From positions 1-64,000 of IMG/VR virus record IMGVR_UViG_3300002835_000115: a DNA stretch of 64,000 nucleotides. The stretch is one strand, 5' to 3'. Position 1 is the first letter of the stretch. Each line of letters opens with the position of its first letter. Under the pieces are notes generated by a model. The model ran no database searches. It was given only the letters and a program-made list of their open reading frames with translations, and was not told the origin of the DNA. This stretch comes from a virus. Position numbers and translations under genes: made by a program. Positions 32,517 through 42,100 of the stretch are shown here, piece after piece.

Positions 32517-32818
32517 CGTAGTTGACGTTGTTGATCAAGTTCCACTAGCCATGCATTCATTTGCTCTTGCCATAACTGCATGGCCAGGCCTCGTAGTTGT
32601 TCAGGATTGACCTGTACCGGAGTTTCATACAGGTCCAACACCACTGCATCGCCTGGAGGCACAGTGGCCAACAGTACCAGCAGTTCAGGATCAGCACGCC
32701 ACATTCCGCCGCGGTAGGCAAACAACATACGGGCTTGGTATTTTTCTTTTAGTACGCGGCGAGCAGCCACATGATCAAAACGTACTCGTGCGTGGGCAAT
32801 TAAAGCATCAGTATCCAT
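32513..32818 (-). CDS. Hypothetical protein, 101 aa, first gene of modification operon
   Basis: ATG 32818 lies five bases after the -10 box of a clear promoter, with no room for a ribosome site, so it is probably translated from a leaderless mRNA. Sequence: RVLKEKYQARMLFAYRGGMW, RADPELLVLLATV, VVLDLYETPVQVNPEQLRGL, and a Trp/Gln-rich helical end (LWQEQMNAWLVELDQQRQ). I recall similar small proteins next to structural genes in T4-like phages; the end resembles tail-fibre assembly proteins only loosely. Function unknown. Confidence 0.75.
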   Translation of the reverse strand: MDTDALIAHARVRFDHVAARRVLKEKYQARMLFAYRGGMWRADPELLVLLATVPPGDAVVLDLYETPVQVNPEQLRGLAMQLWQEQMNAWLVELDQQRQLR

Positions 32819-32823
32819 GCTGT

Positions 32824-32852
32824 ATTATACAACAAATCTAGATAAAAGTAAA
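32824..32852 (-). promoter_or_regulatory. Sigma-70 promoter of the modification operon
   Basis: On the - strand: TTTACT (32852-32847), 17-bp spacer, TATAAT (32829-32824). The -35 lies inside the 3' arm of the terminator that ends the structural operon. The predicted start falls at or next to the ATG at 32818. Confidence 0.7.
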
Positions 32853-32870
32853 GGGCCTAAGGCCCTTTAC
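32844..32870 (-). terminator. Terminator of the tail-fibre operon
   Basis: On the - strand: GTAAAGGGCC, loop TTA, GGCCCTTTAC, then TTTTAT. A perfect 10-bp stem lies 18 bases after the stop of the 325-aa gene. It closes the late structural module. Confidence 0.85.
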
Positions 32871-32887
32871 CGCTGGAATATTACCAA

Positions 32888-33865
32888 TTAGGCAACAGTA
32901 GCAGCAACAGTAGGTGTTCCCCATGCAGCACTCAAATAGGTTGAGCTTGGTGGGAAATATGTTACCACTGTGGCAGGTGCTGTACCAAAAGTGATACCAG
33001 TGGTTGCTGTACCACCCGAAATGTTATCACTTGATCCTGTTACTGAACCTCCGGGATCTACCCAGGTTGTGGTCAATACCAATTGTGTTCCGGCGCCTGC
33101 TGTTTTGGCATTGATCTGTATGTACTGCCCGGTGTATGGACTGGTGTCTGCAAATTGTTTGTAGATAGTGGTATCTGTTGTGGTCAGGTCATACCAGCCA
33201 ATTGTGGTCAACAGCGTGGTGGGAGTTCCTGTTCCGCCAACTTTAGTTGTTCCTGTGTAGGGTACTGCTGCAATTGTTTGTGTGCCTGCTCCGTTGCTGA
33301 TATAGATGTCACCGACCAGTGTGTTGGCCAAGTCATTCCACTCTGTGTCGGCTGCGGTTGTGTCTGCGGTTTTGGATGTTTCCCATTTGACAAGCCCGCC
33401 TGCGTTCCAGAAGTAACGAGCAGCGTCGGCACTGGCCCAGGTAACTGTATTTGTAAATGTGATGGTCCAAGGAGTAGAGCCAGATCCAGTTGCAGTGGTT
33501 TTGCTTGCAGTACCTGTCCAAGCAGTGTATTGTGTACCTGATGCAACAGCATTGGCACTGCTGGTTGTCAAGTTTGTGATATCAGTGGCCACATTGGCCA
33601 AAATAGAAACAATATTTCCTGTCACAGGAGCTGTTCTAGTTGTGATGGCTTGGCCGGTTTGATTGCTGGCGGCGGCCAGGTTGTTGACCAGAGTTGCCCA
33701 ATTGGTGGCTGTTACTACGCCGTCACCGGCACCACTCACAAAGGCAACGTTTGCCTGGCCCCATCCTTGAGATCCACTGACAGTGGTTCCCCAGAATGCA
33801 TTGATATTGCCCGCAAAACCGTTGTAGTCTGCTGCTTGTATAAGGCTGCCAGATGTGTATGTCAT
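32888..33865 (-). CDS. Tail-fibre-like virion protein, Thr/Ala/Gly-rich, 325 aa
   Basis: Last gene of the late module. Composition is dominated by Thr, Ala, Gly and Ser with regular beta-strand alternation (TATNWATLVNNLAAASNQTG; ITFTNTVTWASADAARYFWN; TQLVLTTTWVDPGGSVTG). The N-terminal MTYTSGSLIQAADYNGFAGN is a beginning I associate with environmental phage fibre or structural proteins. No catalytic motif. AGGAAAAAA precedes the ATG. It likely forms part of an adhesion fibre or decoration. Confidence 0.72.
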   Translation of the reverse strand: MTYTSGSLIQAADYNGFAGNINAFWGTTVSGSQGWGQANVAFVSGAGDGVVTATNWATLVNNLAAASNQTGQAITTRTAPVTGNIVSILANVATDITNLTTSSANAVASGTQYTAWTGTASKTTATGSGSTPWTITFTNTVTWASADAARYFWNAGGLVKWETSKTADTTAADTEWNDLANTLVGDIYISNGAGTQTIAAVPYTGTTKVGGTGTPTTLLTTIGWYDLTTTDTTIYKQFADTSPYTGQYIQINAKTAGAGTQLVLTTTWVDPGGSVTGSSDNISGGTATTGITFGTAPATVVTYFPPSSTYLSAAWGTPTVAATVA

Positions 33866-33876
33866 TTTTTTTCCTG

Positions 33877-35271
33877 TTAATTTATTGTAACAATGGCTTC
33901 AACTGTGCCCAGTTCAGCAGTTGTTTTTCCAACTAGAGCACGGCCAATAACATTGAATGCTGTGGCTTCGCCTGGTGCAGCAGCACGAGCAATGCCGTCT
34001 CCTGCAGAAATTAATCTGTCGCCTTTGGCCACAACGCCCAATACCAACACAGGCACACGTCCTGTCATGGCAACTGGAGGATGAGTTTCATTGTCGCCAG
34101 CACCACCATTCATTGTGAATGCTGGTCTAGTAGAAATCACACCAAACACTCGATCACTAGCATCATCTTTGACACGAGTAATTTCATTTGTGCCGCCAAG
34201 TTCGACCACTGTGCCTGGCAGGTATATTTCGTCAGCAGCAAAACGTTCTGCAACGTCAGCATACAGTGCTGTGGTTGCTTGAGCAAATATAGTATTGAAA
34301 TAGCTTGAGCTTGACCCAATGTTGCCTATTGCATTGCCTGCGCCATTCACAATGGCAGTGGCCACACCAGCAGTGTTTACTGTAGTTGATCCGCGAATAG
34401 CTGTCATGTTGTTTGCACCAAACAAGGTGACCATGGTGGTTGTTACGCCGCCATCGTTGATTTGCAAGTACACATTACCGTCGCTGGTTTGGTTACGCAG
34501 ATACACATCAGAGCCTGTAACTGTTGCACGGAAGTCAGAGTTAGTTCCCACTGACAGTCCGGAATTATTAACAATGCCCAGGGTACCCGTTGTAGAGTCA
34601 TTGCTGGTAGAACTCAAAAAGTCTGTTGAATCCAGTCCATCCAGCAACTGTGCATTGGTTGCTGTGCCCTGGAACAATTGTGGCACACCCGAAATTGAAC
34701 TGGCCATTGTGACCCCAGGGTTGACTGTGGTAAATCCCGGGATAGCAACTTGAGGAGTAAATGCCAGGTCCTTGCTAAAGATACTCACAACACTGTCTTC
34801 CACATACATTTCAACCACAACGTGACTCACAGCATTGCTGTCTGTGATTGTGTTTACAATTGCGCCTGTGGTTCCTGTACCTGCTGTAAATGCAGGACCT
34901 ACCAGCAAAAAGGCAGTACCGGTATAAACTTTAAGTTGGGCATTGACTGAATCGTACCATAAATCACCAGCCACATTTGATGTAGGCGCTGACGCACTTG
35001 CAGTGGCACCAGAAATTACTTTGAATGTAGTTCCATTGTAGACTTTCATGGTATCTGTGGTCTGATCCCACCACAATTGCCCTGTCAAGGGTGCGCCGGG
35101 CGCAGTGGTGTTTGAACCATTTTCCAACAAGTGGATATAATTCTCGTCCAGAAATTCGCCGTAACCGGCGTAATTTTTACCCACCAGGATCATGCTTGAA
35201 CTGGTATTGATGGTACCATCTGCTATTACTGCAAAAATTGTACCGTCGGTAAGATTGATTGTGTATGACAT
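33877..35271 (-). CDS. Tail fibre protein, 464 aa
   Basis: Two short GLWWD-type repeats near the N-terminus (TGQLWWDQTTDTMKVYNGTT and AGDLWYDSVNAQLKVYTGTA) are typical of phage fibre shafts. After a Thr/Ser-rich shaft comes NIGSSSSYFNTIFAQATTAL, YADVAERFAADEIYLPGTVV, and RVFGVISTRPAFTMNGG, the C-terminal fibre-tip module widespread in T4-like phages. CGGAG lies in front of the ATG, and a possible late promoter (AATAAATA) sits about 25 bases upstream. Confidence 0.82.
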   Translation of the reverse strand: MSYTINLTDGTIFAVIADGTINTSSSMILVGKNYAGYGEFLDENYIHLLENGSNTTAPGAPLTGQLWWDQTTDTMKVYNGTTFKVISGATASASAPTSNVAGDLWYDSVNAQLKVYTGTAFLLVGPAFTAGTGTTGAIVNTITDSNAVSHVVVEMYVEDSVVSIFSKDLAFTPQVAIPGFTTVNPGVTMASSISGVPQLFQGTATNAQLLDGLDSTDFLSSTSNDSTTGTLGIVNNSGLSVGTNSDFRATVTGSDVYLRNQTSDGNVYLQINDGGVTTTMVTLFGANNMTAIRGSTTVNTAGVATAIVNGAGNAIGNIGSSSSYFNTIFAQATTALYADVAERFAADEIYLPGTVVELGGTNEITRVKDDASDRVFGVISTRPAFTMNGGAGDNETHPPVAMTGRVPVLVLGVVAKGDRLISAGDGIARAAAPGEATAFNVIGRALVGKTTAELGTVEAIVTIN

Positions 35272-35295
35272 ATTGCTTGCTCCGAATCTTATAGG

Positions 35296-35303
35296 TATTT
35301 ATT
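35296..35303 (-). promoter_or_regulatory. Candidate late promoter upstream of tail fibre gene
   Basis: AATAAATA on the - strand, seven of eight bases matching the T4 late box TATAAATA, within the near-palindrome AGGTAATAAATACCT (35307-35293). It lies 25 bases before the fibre start. Confidence 0.4.
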
Positions 35304-35323
35304 ACCTGTTAATCTACTAATAT

Positions 35324-35959
35324 TTATGCTGCGCTCAGGTTAGTTAAGGTCTGTATACGCACAGTATAATCAATTTGAATTTGACGATTCAAACTCTTCT
35401 GAACTGGATGGAAAATCACATGCGTTAACAAACGCAATGCGTTACCTTCTCCGGTCCAGGCCTTGAGTCCTAGTTCGTCAAACACATATTCCCCGTTGTA
35501 ATTGGTTGAATTATCAAACGCTTGCTGCCCCGGTGGCTCGCCGTAGTCCAACAAACAGCTGACCAGGATATCTGTATACACTTGGCCCGAGGTGTGTAAC
35601 ACCGTCATGTTGTTGTTGATTGGATCAGTATCGGCTGCTGATTCATCATCAACAACTTTAGCATAGGTTTCATTGTAAAGATCAGCGTTTTGACCAGTGG
35701 TATTAGGAGGCAAGTAGGTGATAACACCAGTGGGGTCCACTGAGCTTCCTCCGTTGCCAAATGCCATTTCATAAATCCAGCCCTGATTTCTATGAGCCAA
35801 AGTTTCAGCCAGGCTAATACTCATGTTTTCATAATGAATAGCATTGTCTTTATCAACTAGTACTTCTCCAGTGACTGGATCAGTAATTTTAATGTGTCCT
35901 TTAATAATAGGACCGTAGGTGTTAATAAGCATGGTGTTGTTCGCTTTTTCTTTGCTCAT
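35324..35959 (-). CDS. Virion structural protein, 211 aa
   Basis: The N-terminus contains IKGHIKITDPVTGEVLVDKD followed by NAIHYENMSISLAETLAH, a pattern I know from structural proteins of environmental T4-like phages. Later parts: EMAFGNGGSSVDPTGVITYL and YVFDELGLKAW, LTHVIFHPVQKSLNRQIQID, a beta-rich tail/baseplate-type sequence. The 48-aa protein just upstream repeats the first motif. It lies between the giant protein and the tail fibre, suggesting a fibre-connector or baseplate-periphery role. Confidence 0.75.
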   Translation of the reverse strand: MSKEKANNTMLINTYGPIIKGHIKITDPVTGEVLVDKDNAIHYENMSISLAETLAHRNQGWIYEMAFGNGGSSVDPTGVITYLPPNTTGQNADLYNETYAKVVDDESAADTDPINNNMTVLHTSGQVYTDILVSCLLDYGEPPGQQAFDNSTNYNGEYVFDELGLKAWTGEGNALRLLTHVIFHPVQKSLNRQIQIDYTVRIQTLTNLSAA

Positions 35960-35965
35960 ATTTAA

Positions 35966-36112
35966 TCACGCTCGCGTCTCCACAAATACTTGTTTGGTGT
36001 TGGGATCTGAAATCTTTACAAACCCCGAAACTGCAATTGACCCTTTTTCGTTTGGACGAGCAACAGGCTGCGGTTTGGGCGGCTGTGAGGGAGTTTGTTG
36101 ATTTTGCTGCAT
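35966..36112 (-). CDS. Small protein, 48 aa, sharing the KI-DP motif of its neighbour
   Basis: ATG at 36112 lies 12 bases after the stop of the giant gene, behind CTAAGGTAAATAAATC. The protein has a Gln/Pro-rich start (MQQNQQTPSQPPKPQPVARP) and then VSGFVKISDPNTKQVFVETR, which aligns with KGHIKITDPVTGEVLVDKD near the N-terminus of the 211-aa protein downstream. It ends six bases before that gene. Either a short partner or a partial duplication of the neighbour's first domain. No other feature. Confidence 0.72.
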   Translation of the reverse strand: MQQNQQTPSQPPKPQPVARPNEKGSIAVSGFVKISDPNTKQVFVETRA

Positions 36113-36115
36113 GAT

Positions 36116-36124
36116 TTATTTACC
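36116..36124 (-). promoter_or_regulatory. Candidate late promoter element GGTAAATAA
   Basis: The - strand sequence GGTAAATAA just upstream of the 48-aa gene; the same nine bases occur before gp6 (53600) and before the 462-aa gene (61747). Possible gp55 recognition site. It may also act partly as ribosome site (AAGG). Confidence 0.35.
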
Positions 36125-39100
36125 TTAGATTTGTCCTCGGAAAAACCTTGCTGCATCGGTATTGGTCACTTGCAGTGCTTGTCCGTCTGATGGATTGCCG
36201 TTGGCTGGTTGATACCAGCCAAATCCTTGGCGTACCAGTATAGAAACCTCGTATCCGTCGTTGGGTGCTGTGTCGAAGGTTACTGTGGCAGGCGCCACAG
36301 AATCCACAGTATATCCGACAGTGACACGGATGCCACCCACAAACACCAGAATTGCTTGTTCGGCAAACGACAGGGTCAACTGACTCAAATCAATGTTTGG
36401 CGCACTGAATGTAACTGCTGTTCCGTTGCCCAGAGTGTTGGTATACACCACATGATCCTGGTACTCTTCAGGAGCCAAATTACCACGACCCAGATTATAT
36501 ACTATTGCGCCTGCTGTATGCACATCTGGTGCTGTTCCTGCTGTTCCTCTGCGTAGTCCACTTACTAGGTTGTTCACAATGTCAAGGTAACGATACATAA
36601 TTCGTTCACCGTTGATTGTTAGCACTCCCCAGACATTGATTGCCAAGTTTGGCTGTGTCAACGCTGCTGCATTGTCAACATAAATTATGTCCTGATCCAG
36701 GTACAAGTCCTGTGCCAGGGCAGTTGTGGTTGACGGTGTCATTCTGTAGGTGGCTTGTACTCCACGCATGTCTTGGAAAATACGGAATTCCATTTGTTCA
36801 GGAACAACACTGTCTGTAAACAACTGGGCAACAACAACATCTATAACGCTGATCACAGGGCCGTGTATGACCAACTGCTCACCAACTATCAAGTAATCAT
36901 CACCGTAGAATATACGATTGCCATTTTTGGTCACTACCATTCTGGTTGGATCAGGCACAATTCTGCCCAACTGAAAATCATTTGTGGTCACCAGTTGTCC
37001 TGCTGAGTAGTCATAGCTGCCTGGTGATCCAGTTACTAGGCCCACGTCAAAGTCAGTTGAATCATATGGCTCAGGAACCACTACACCTGTTGTCACAGGT
37101 CCTTGATATACCAAAGTTACTATTTCTTGTTGGCTTGTGTCATTCCATGATGTCACAGAAATTATGTCTCCTGCAATAGGATAAAAGCCATTGGTAGTGC
37201 GCCACGCCAACACATTACTATACAAGCTGCTGCCATCACTTTGTAACACATAGTCTGCTTTGGTGCTTACACTGATCAGGACTTCTGATCCTGACGATGG
37301 TGGTGTTGCAAATTCCACGTCTCTGGTGTCGTCGTCGAGCACATAAGGTTCTACAGTAAATTCGCTGTACAAGGTAAGTTCTTGATTGTTGACCCACACA
37401 CGAACATCGTTGTCTGCCACAAGAGCCAGGCTGTATCCACCACGAGTGGGTAGTGGATAAGCTGAGCTGCCGTCAGCAATGTAGTATGCACCCTCGGGTG
37501 GTCTTGCTCGGATACCATTTCGTTCAACAATTAGGTTGGCAGGATTGGTTCCTTGCAAGGAGTTGTCAAGATTGTAATCCAGTTGTCCAACGCTCACAAA
37601 GTATTGCGTTTGTGGAGTTGACCAACTGTTGGGCAAGGATCCATCTGTGGATCCTATGGCAGTGATGTTAAGTTCGTCGGCCACGCTATAGGAATTTGCA
37701 AACAAGATGTTTGTGGTATTGTTTGTTCCAGCAACAAATGTGTAATTGATTATCAATACGCCGTTGACAAAAATTACCATGTCTTCAATTTCGTTAACAG
37801 CCACAGGAATATTAAAGGTATTCCCCACAGTGGCGCCATCGACACTGGTTTTGTACAGTTGATTACCACCACCCATGCCGTATATGCTGACAACTAATAC
37901 ATCACCGTTGGCTGCTGGAGGAGCACTGACACTGGTCAAAATAGTCACAGTGTTGGAGACCCAATTTACAATGTAATCTGTTCCAAGATTTAGTTCACGG
38001 CCTTGTGTTTGATTGGTTACTCGCACCTGCACCGGATTTGGTATAATACCGTCAAAACTTTGACTGGCTGCGCTGACAGAATTATAGTACCACTTGACAA
38101 TTTCCCAGGCAAATCCGTGTCCATTTAATTCCCAATCTGAGCCGGGGCGAGTGTACACACGGAAATCTAGTGTGTCGTATTCTGAGCCAGGTATCAGTTC
38201 TTCCGGAGCATGGCTTTCATAAGGACCAACAAATTCGCCGCCAACCACATTTACATCATAGGGTCTTGTGCCAAGATAGATATCAACAAAACGACTTTCG
38301 TAGATGGCATCTAGAATTGCAGGATCATATGTAGGAAGACCCTCGGGGCCATATGCAATATTATCAAACGGATTGATGTCAAAATTTCCAACATCAAATC
38401 CTGAGTTCTGATCAAATGTGGGTGCTGTAACTTGCACACCTGGATAATCAATACCATCAATCAACAAGGGTAAATCTAGCCCAGGTTCATTGGCAGTAGG
38501 CACATACAGACCCATGGTTCTATCCACGCCGGACAGGGTAGATGCACTGACCAGGGTCCATTGTTCAGGATCAAACGTTACAGATTGCACTGCACTTGAG
38601 TCGGCATTGCTGGCTTCCCATACTCTGTTGTCATATCGAACCAAAGTTCCGTTGTCGTACTGAACTGTTGGTTCCCAATCTAGGATGGTACTCACATATT
38701 GATATCTGTCAAACTTGATTGTGGTGTTGATGCTGCGTACCAGTCCATTGCCCATTACTGCAACAATTCTGCCACCCACACCATTGCCGCCTGACAATTC
38801 TATCAGTGCTGTGGTCAGGTAACCGGCTCCGGGCTCAGTTATAATTACTCCAGTAATTTTTCCTGCGCTGTTAACGTCCACAGTCATGGTAGCCTGTATC
38901 AAACAATCTCCAGTAACTGTGGCAATAGGAGGATCGGTATATCCAACGCCGCCGTCTACAACCACAATGTCTTGAATGCTTAGAGTATAGTTGTTATACC
39001 AGAATTTCCAAGGCTCTGTTTGCCATACCAGACTGTTGGGTGCTGTATCACTGTAGGTGTTTGATGTGCCGGTGCCCACCGCAGTGCTTTGAGTGTATGG

Positions 39101-42100
39101 TGTTAACACTGGACTCATGAACTGATTTGGAATTTGTATAGTGTTGTAAAAACTCGGAACGTCAAAGTCAGTCATAGTGCCTTGATAAACGTCAGAACCA
39201 TCGTATATTAGATTGGTCTCGCGGATATGCACATGATATGGTTTGACTTCTTTGATATAGTCCACCACAAAGTCTTGATTGTCACGTTGATAAGTCTGGA
39301 ATGGCAACAGTTGACGGATCTTGTGATCAACATCAACCAAGCTGGTTTTGCTCAACCAGTCAGGGGCTTCAAATTCACTGAGCACAAAGTTAAACATCAG
39401 TATTAGAGCTTTGTTTCGTTCAATCAACAATTCGCCGATCAGCAATTCTTGATTGATGGCTTGAATAATTTTGCGAGTTTCTATCACTGGTTCTTGATCA
39501 AAATATTGCGCATCAAACACTTCAGAGTCAAACCCAAAGCGTCCCAGTTGATAATCCCACAGTTCGGCAGCAATAGCAATGGTGCCATCCTGCAGGCCTA
39601 CTCGATCCCAACCAGTGTCAGTTCGTAGATAAATTTCCCATTTACCTTGGGCATTGGCCGTGACTCTTACACTGGCACCAACAGGAACGGTGTATATACT
39701 AAGTGTGTCAAGACTACTATAGACCAGTACTTCGGCTACTATCTGACTGCTCTGATTGTAACCAATCAGATACCAGTCAATGTAACTCCAGTATTTGCGG
39801 GTGTCGTAATTTTGTACTCGCACCAGCATCAACGATGCAAACGTTTTTGTTGTGGTAACGCTGTATATGGTCCATAAACCATTTTGCGCAGAATCAGCTG
39901 CAACCAGATACTTGTAACCCACAGGTACTATGGCAAAATCTTGATAGCTGAGTTCTTCAAGATTGGCCACACGTTTGTCCCAGGCTCCTGTGCCCGCAGT
40001 TGGCTCTGGTTCGCTGGAATTCAACAAGGTAAAACTGCGAGTTTCTGAGATAGGAAATTGTACAAGCACACTGTTGACTCTTACAAAATAATTTTCTAGT
40101 GCCAGGAATCTGTTAGCAAACATTGACTGACGTGGTCTGAACTGAACACCGTAGCTGTTGGCCGGACTTAGATTTGGGTCCGGTACCTTGGCACCAACAG
40201 TATTAACACCGCACAAAGAATCCTGGAATTTGAGATACAAATTATCTGGCAAGAATCCATCGGCACGATTTTCTGGAATCAGGCTGTATTCCACGTGAAC
40301 GTTGTCGTCGGTGTATTCTCTATCAAACTCAATGCTCAAAATAGTATCTTGTGCAGAAATATCATTGACTGCATTATAGATAGCAGTGGCACTGGGACTA
40401 ACAAACGCCACATACGGAATACCCGAACTACGAGGTTCTTCAATGTATCTGGCAACGCCAGTGGTGCTGAGCGTTTTTCCTGCATTAGTGTCAATTGATG
40501 TAATGCCGCGGACCCAGAAATAATATGTTGTGGTGAAAAGCCCATCAAGATTTAGTCCAGTTGACAAATCGTAACTGACCAGACTTCTAGGAGTACCTTC
40601 GCCGGCGTAAGTTGCAGGCGGTTGGCTGCTGGCCACCCATTGATATACATCTACTGTGGATCCTGGAAACACTTGGCCCCAGCGGCGTGCCGCATACACA
40701 ATGCTGTCTTGATTTGGATCAATAAAACGAACATTGTTGGTGTCCCACCAAATTTCTCCCACATGTACTTGTCCCCAGATTCTGCCATAGTTGTTGACTG
40801 GTCCCACATTGTAGGCCGCAGGATCTACTGCACCAATATAGTTGATATTTTCTCGTGCAGCACCGAGGATTTTGCCCTGCAAAGGATCAAAGAAATCAAA
40901 GAAATTGGTTTTTGCACCAGTGACACGATCATATGTGAATACTGAATTGACCAACTTGACATCCACCACAGGCAACTGTTGGTGTATTGTTGTCCAGGCC
41001 GGAGTCAGTGTGAGATTTCTAAACACAGCAACCCGACCATAATCCAGCTCGCTCTGAGTACTGTCGTCAATGTCACTGCCTGGACTACCAATCAACAATA
41101 CGCCGTTGGTATAATCAATGGATGTTCCAAACAGATCTAGTTCTTGTACTCGTTGATCATATATTTGTTGACCAAATGCAAATTTACCCGGATTGCCGAT
41201 TGAATCGCTGGCACTGGGCAAATAATCATAAGTGTATACCACGCCACTTTGTGTCAATGGACCACTTATTGTTGTGGTTCGACTATCAAAGTACGTGGTT
41301 CCAGCATCAAACGTATTTGGACGATACAGATTGCCACGAGGAGCACCCACTGTGAGAGTGGTAGCAAACGAATCAATGTTTACTGCTGATCCAAATCCGG
41401 CATATGCTGCAGGTGCTGGGCTTTCAACAGTTTGAGTGTATGCAAATGTTTCAAATACCAGGCGTTGGAATGTGGTTCCAACCAGTCCGGGCAACACTGT
41501 GAGTCGGTTGCCAGCATCAGCTGCCAAAATATTTTTAACAGCAATTGTTATCAGGCCATAGTTGGCTGTGCCTGCTACGCCAGCAGTGGCCACAACGTTG
41601 TCTATGCCTGCACTGTTGATGTCTTGTGCTAGCACTGCTGTCCAGCTGCTGGGTTGCCAGTATGTGGTGTTAGATAGTGCTGTTCCTGTTGGTACTGATC
41701 TGATTGAAATGTAGAGACTCAGTCCATAATCAACAATGGTATCCACTGTGTATGTCGATGCGCTGTTCCAGGCCACTGGCTGAGATAATGCAACCTCCTG
41801 GTCATTGATTCTAATTGTTTCACCAGGAATCAACCGAGGGCCAGGATTGGTACTGGCTGTTATACCGTACACTCGACTTTGATTTACATTGCGCTGGACC
41901 AAGCCTGCAGCAGGCAGTACTGATCCATCTTGTGGTGCACCCACGTACAAGCTGCAATTGCTTTTGCACAGGTCAATAGCAGCGCCAAAATTAGCACTCT
42001 GGAACGGAGCAATGGCGCCAACAATCTGCAGCAGATTAAATTTGTTTACTTCAATTTCAATTATGTCGCCCACTGCCAGTGGTGTATCAATTGTGACAGT

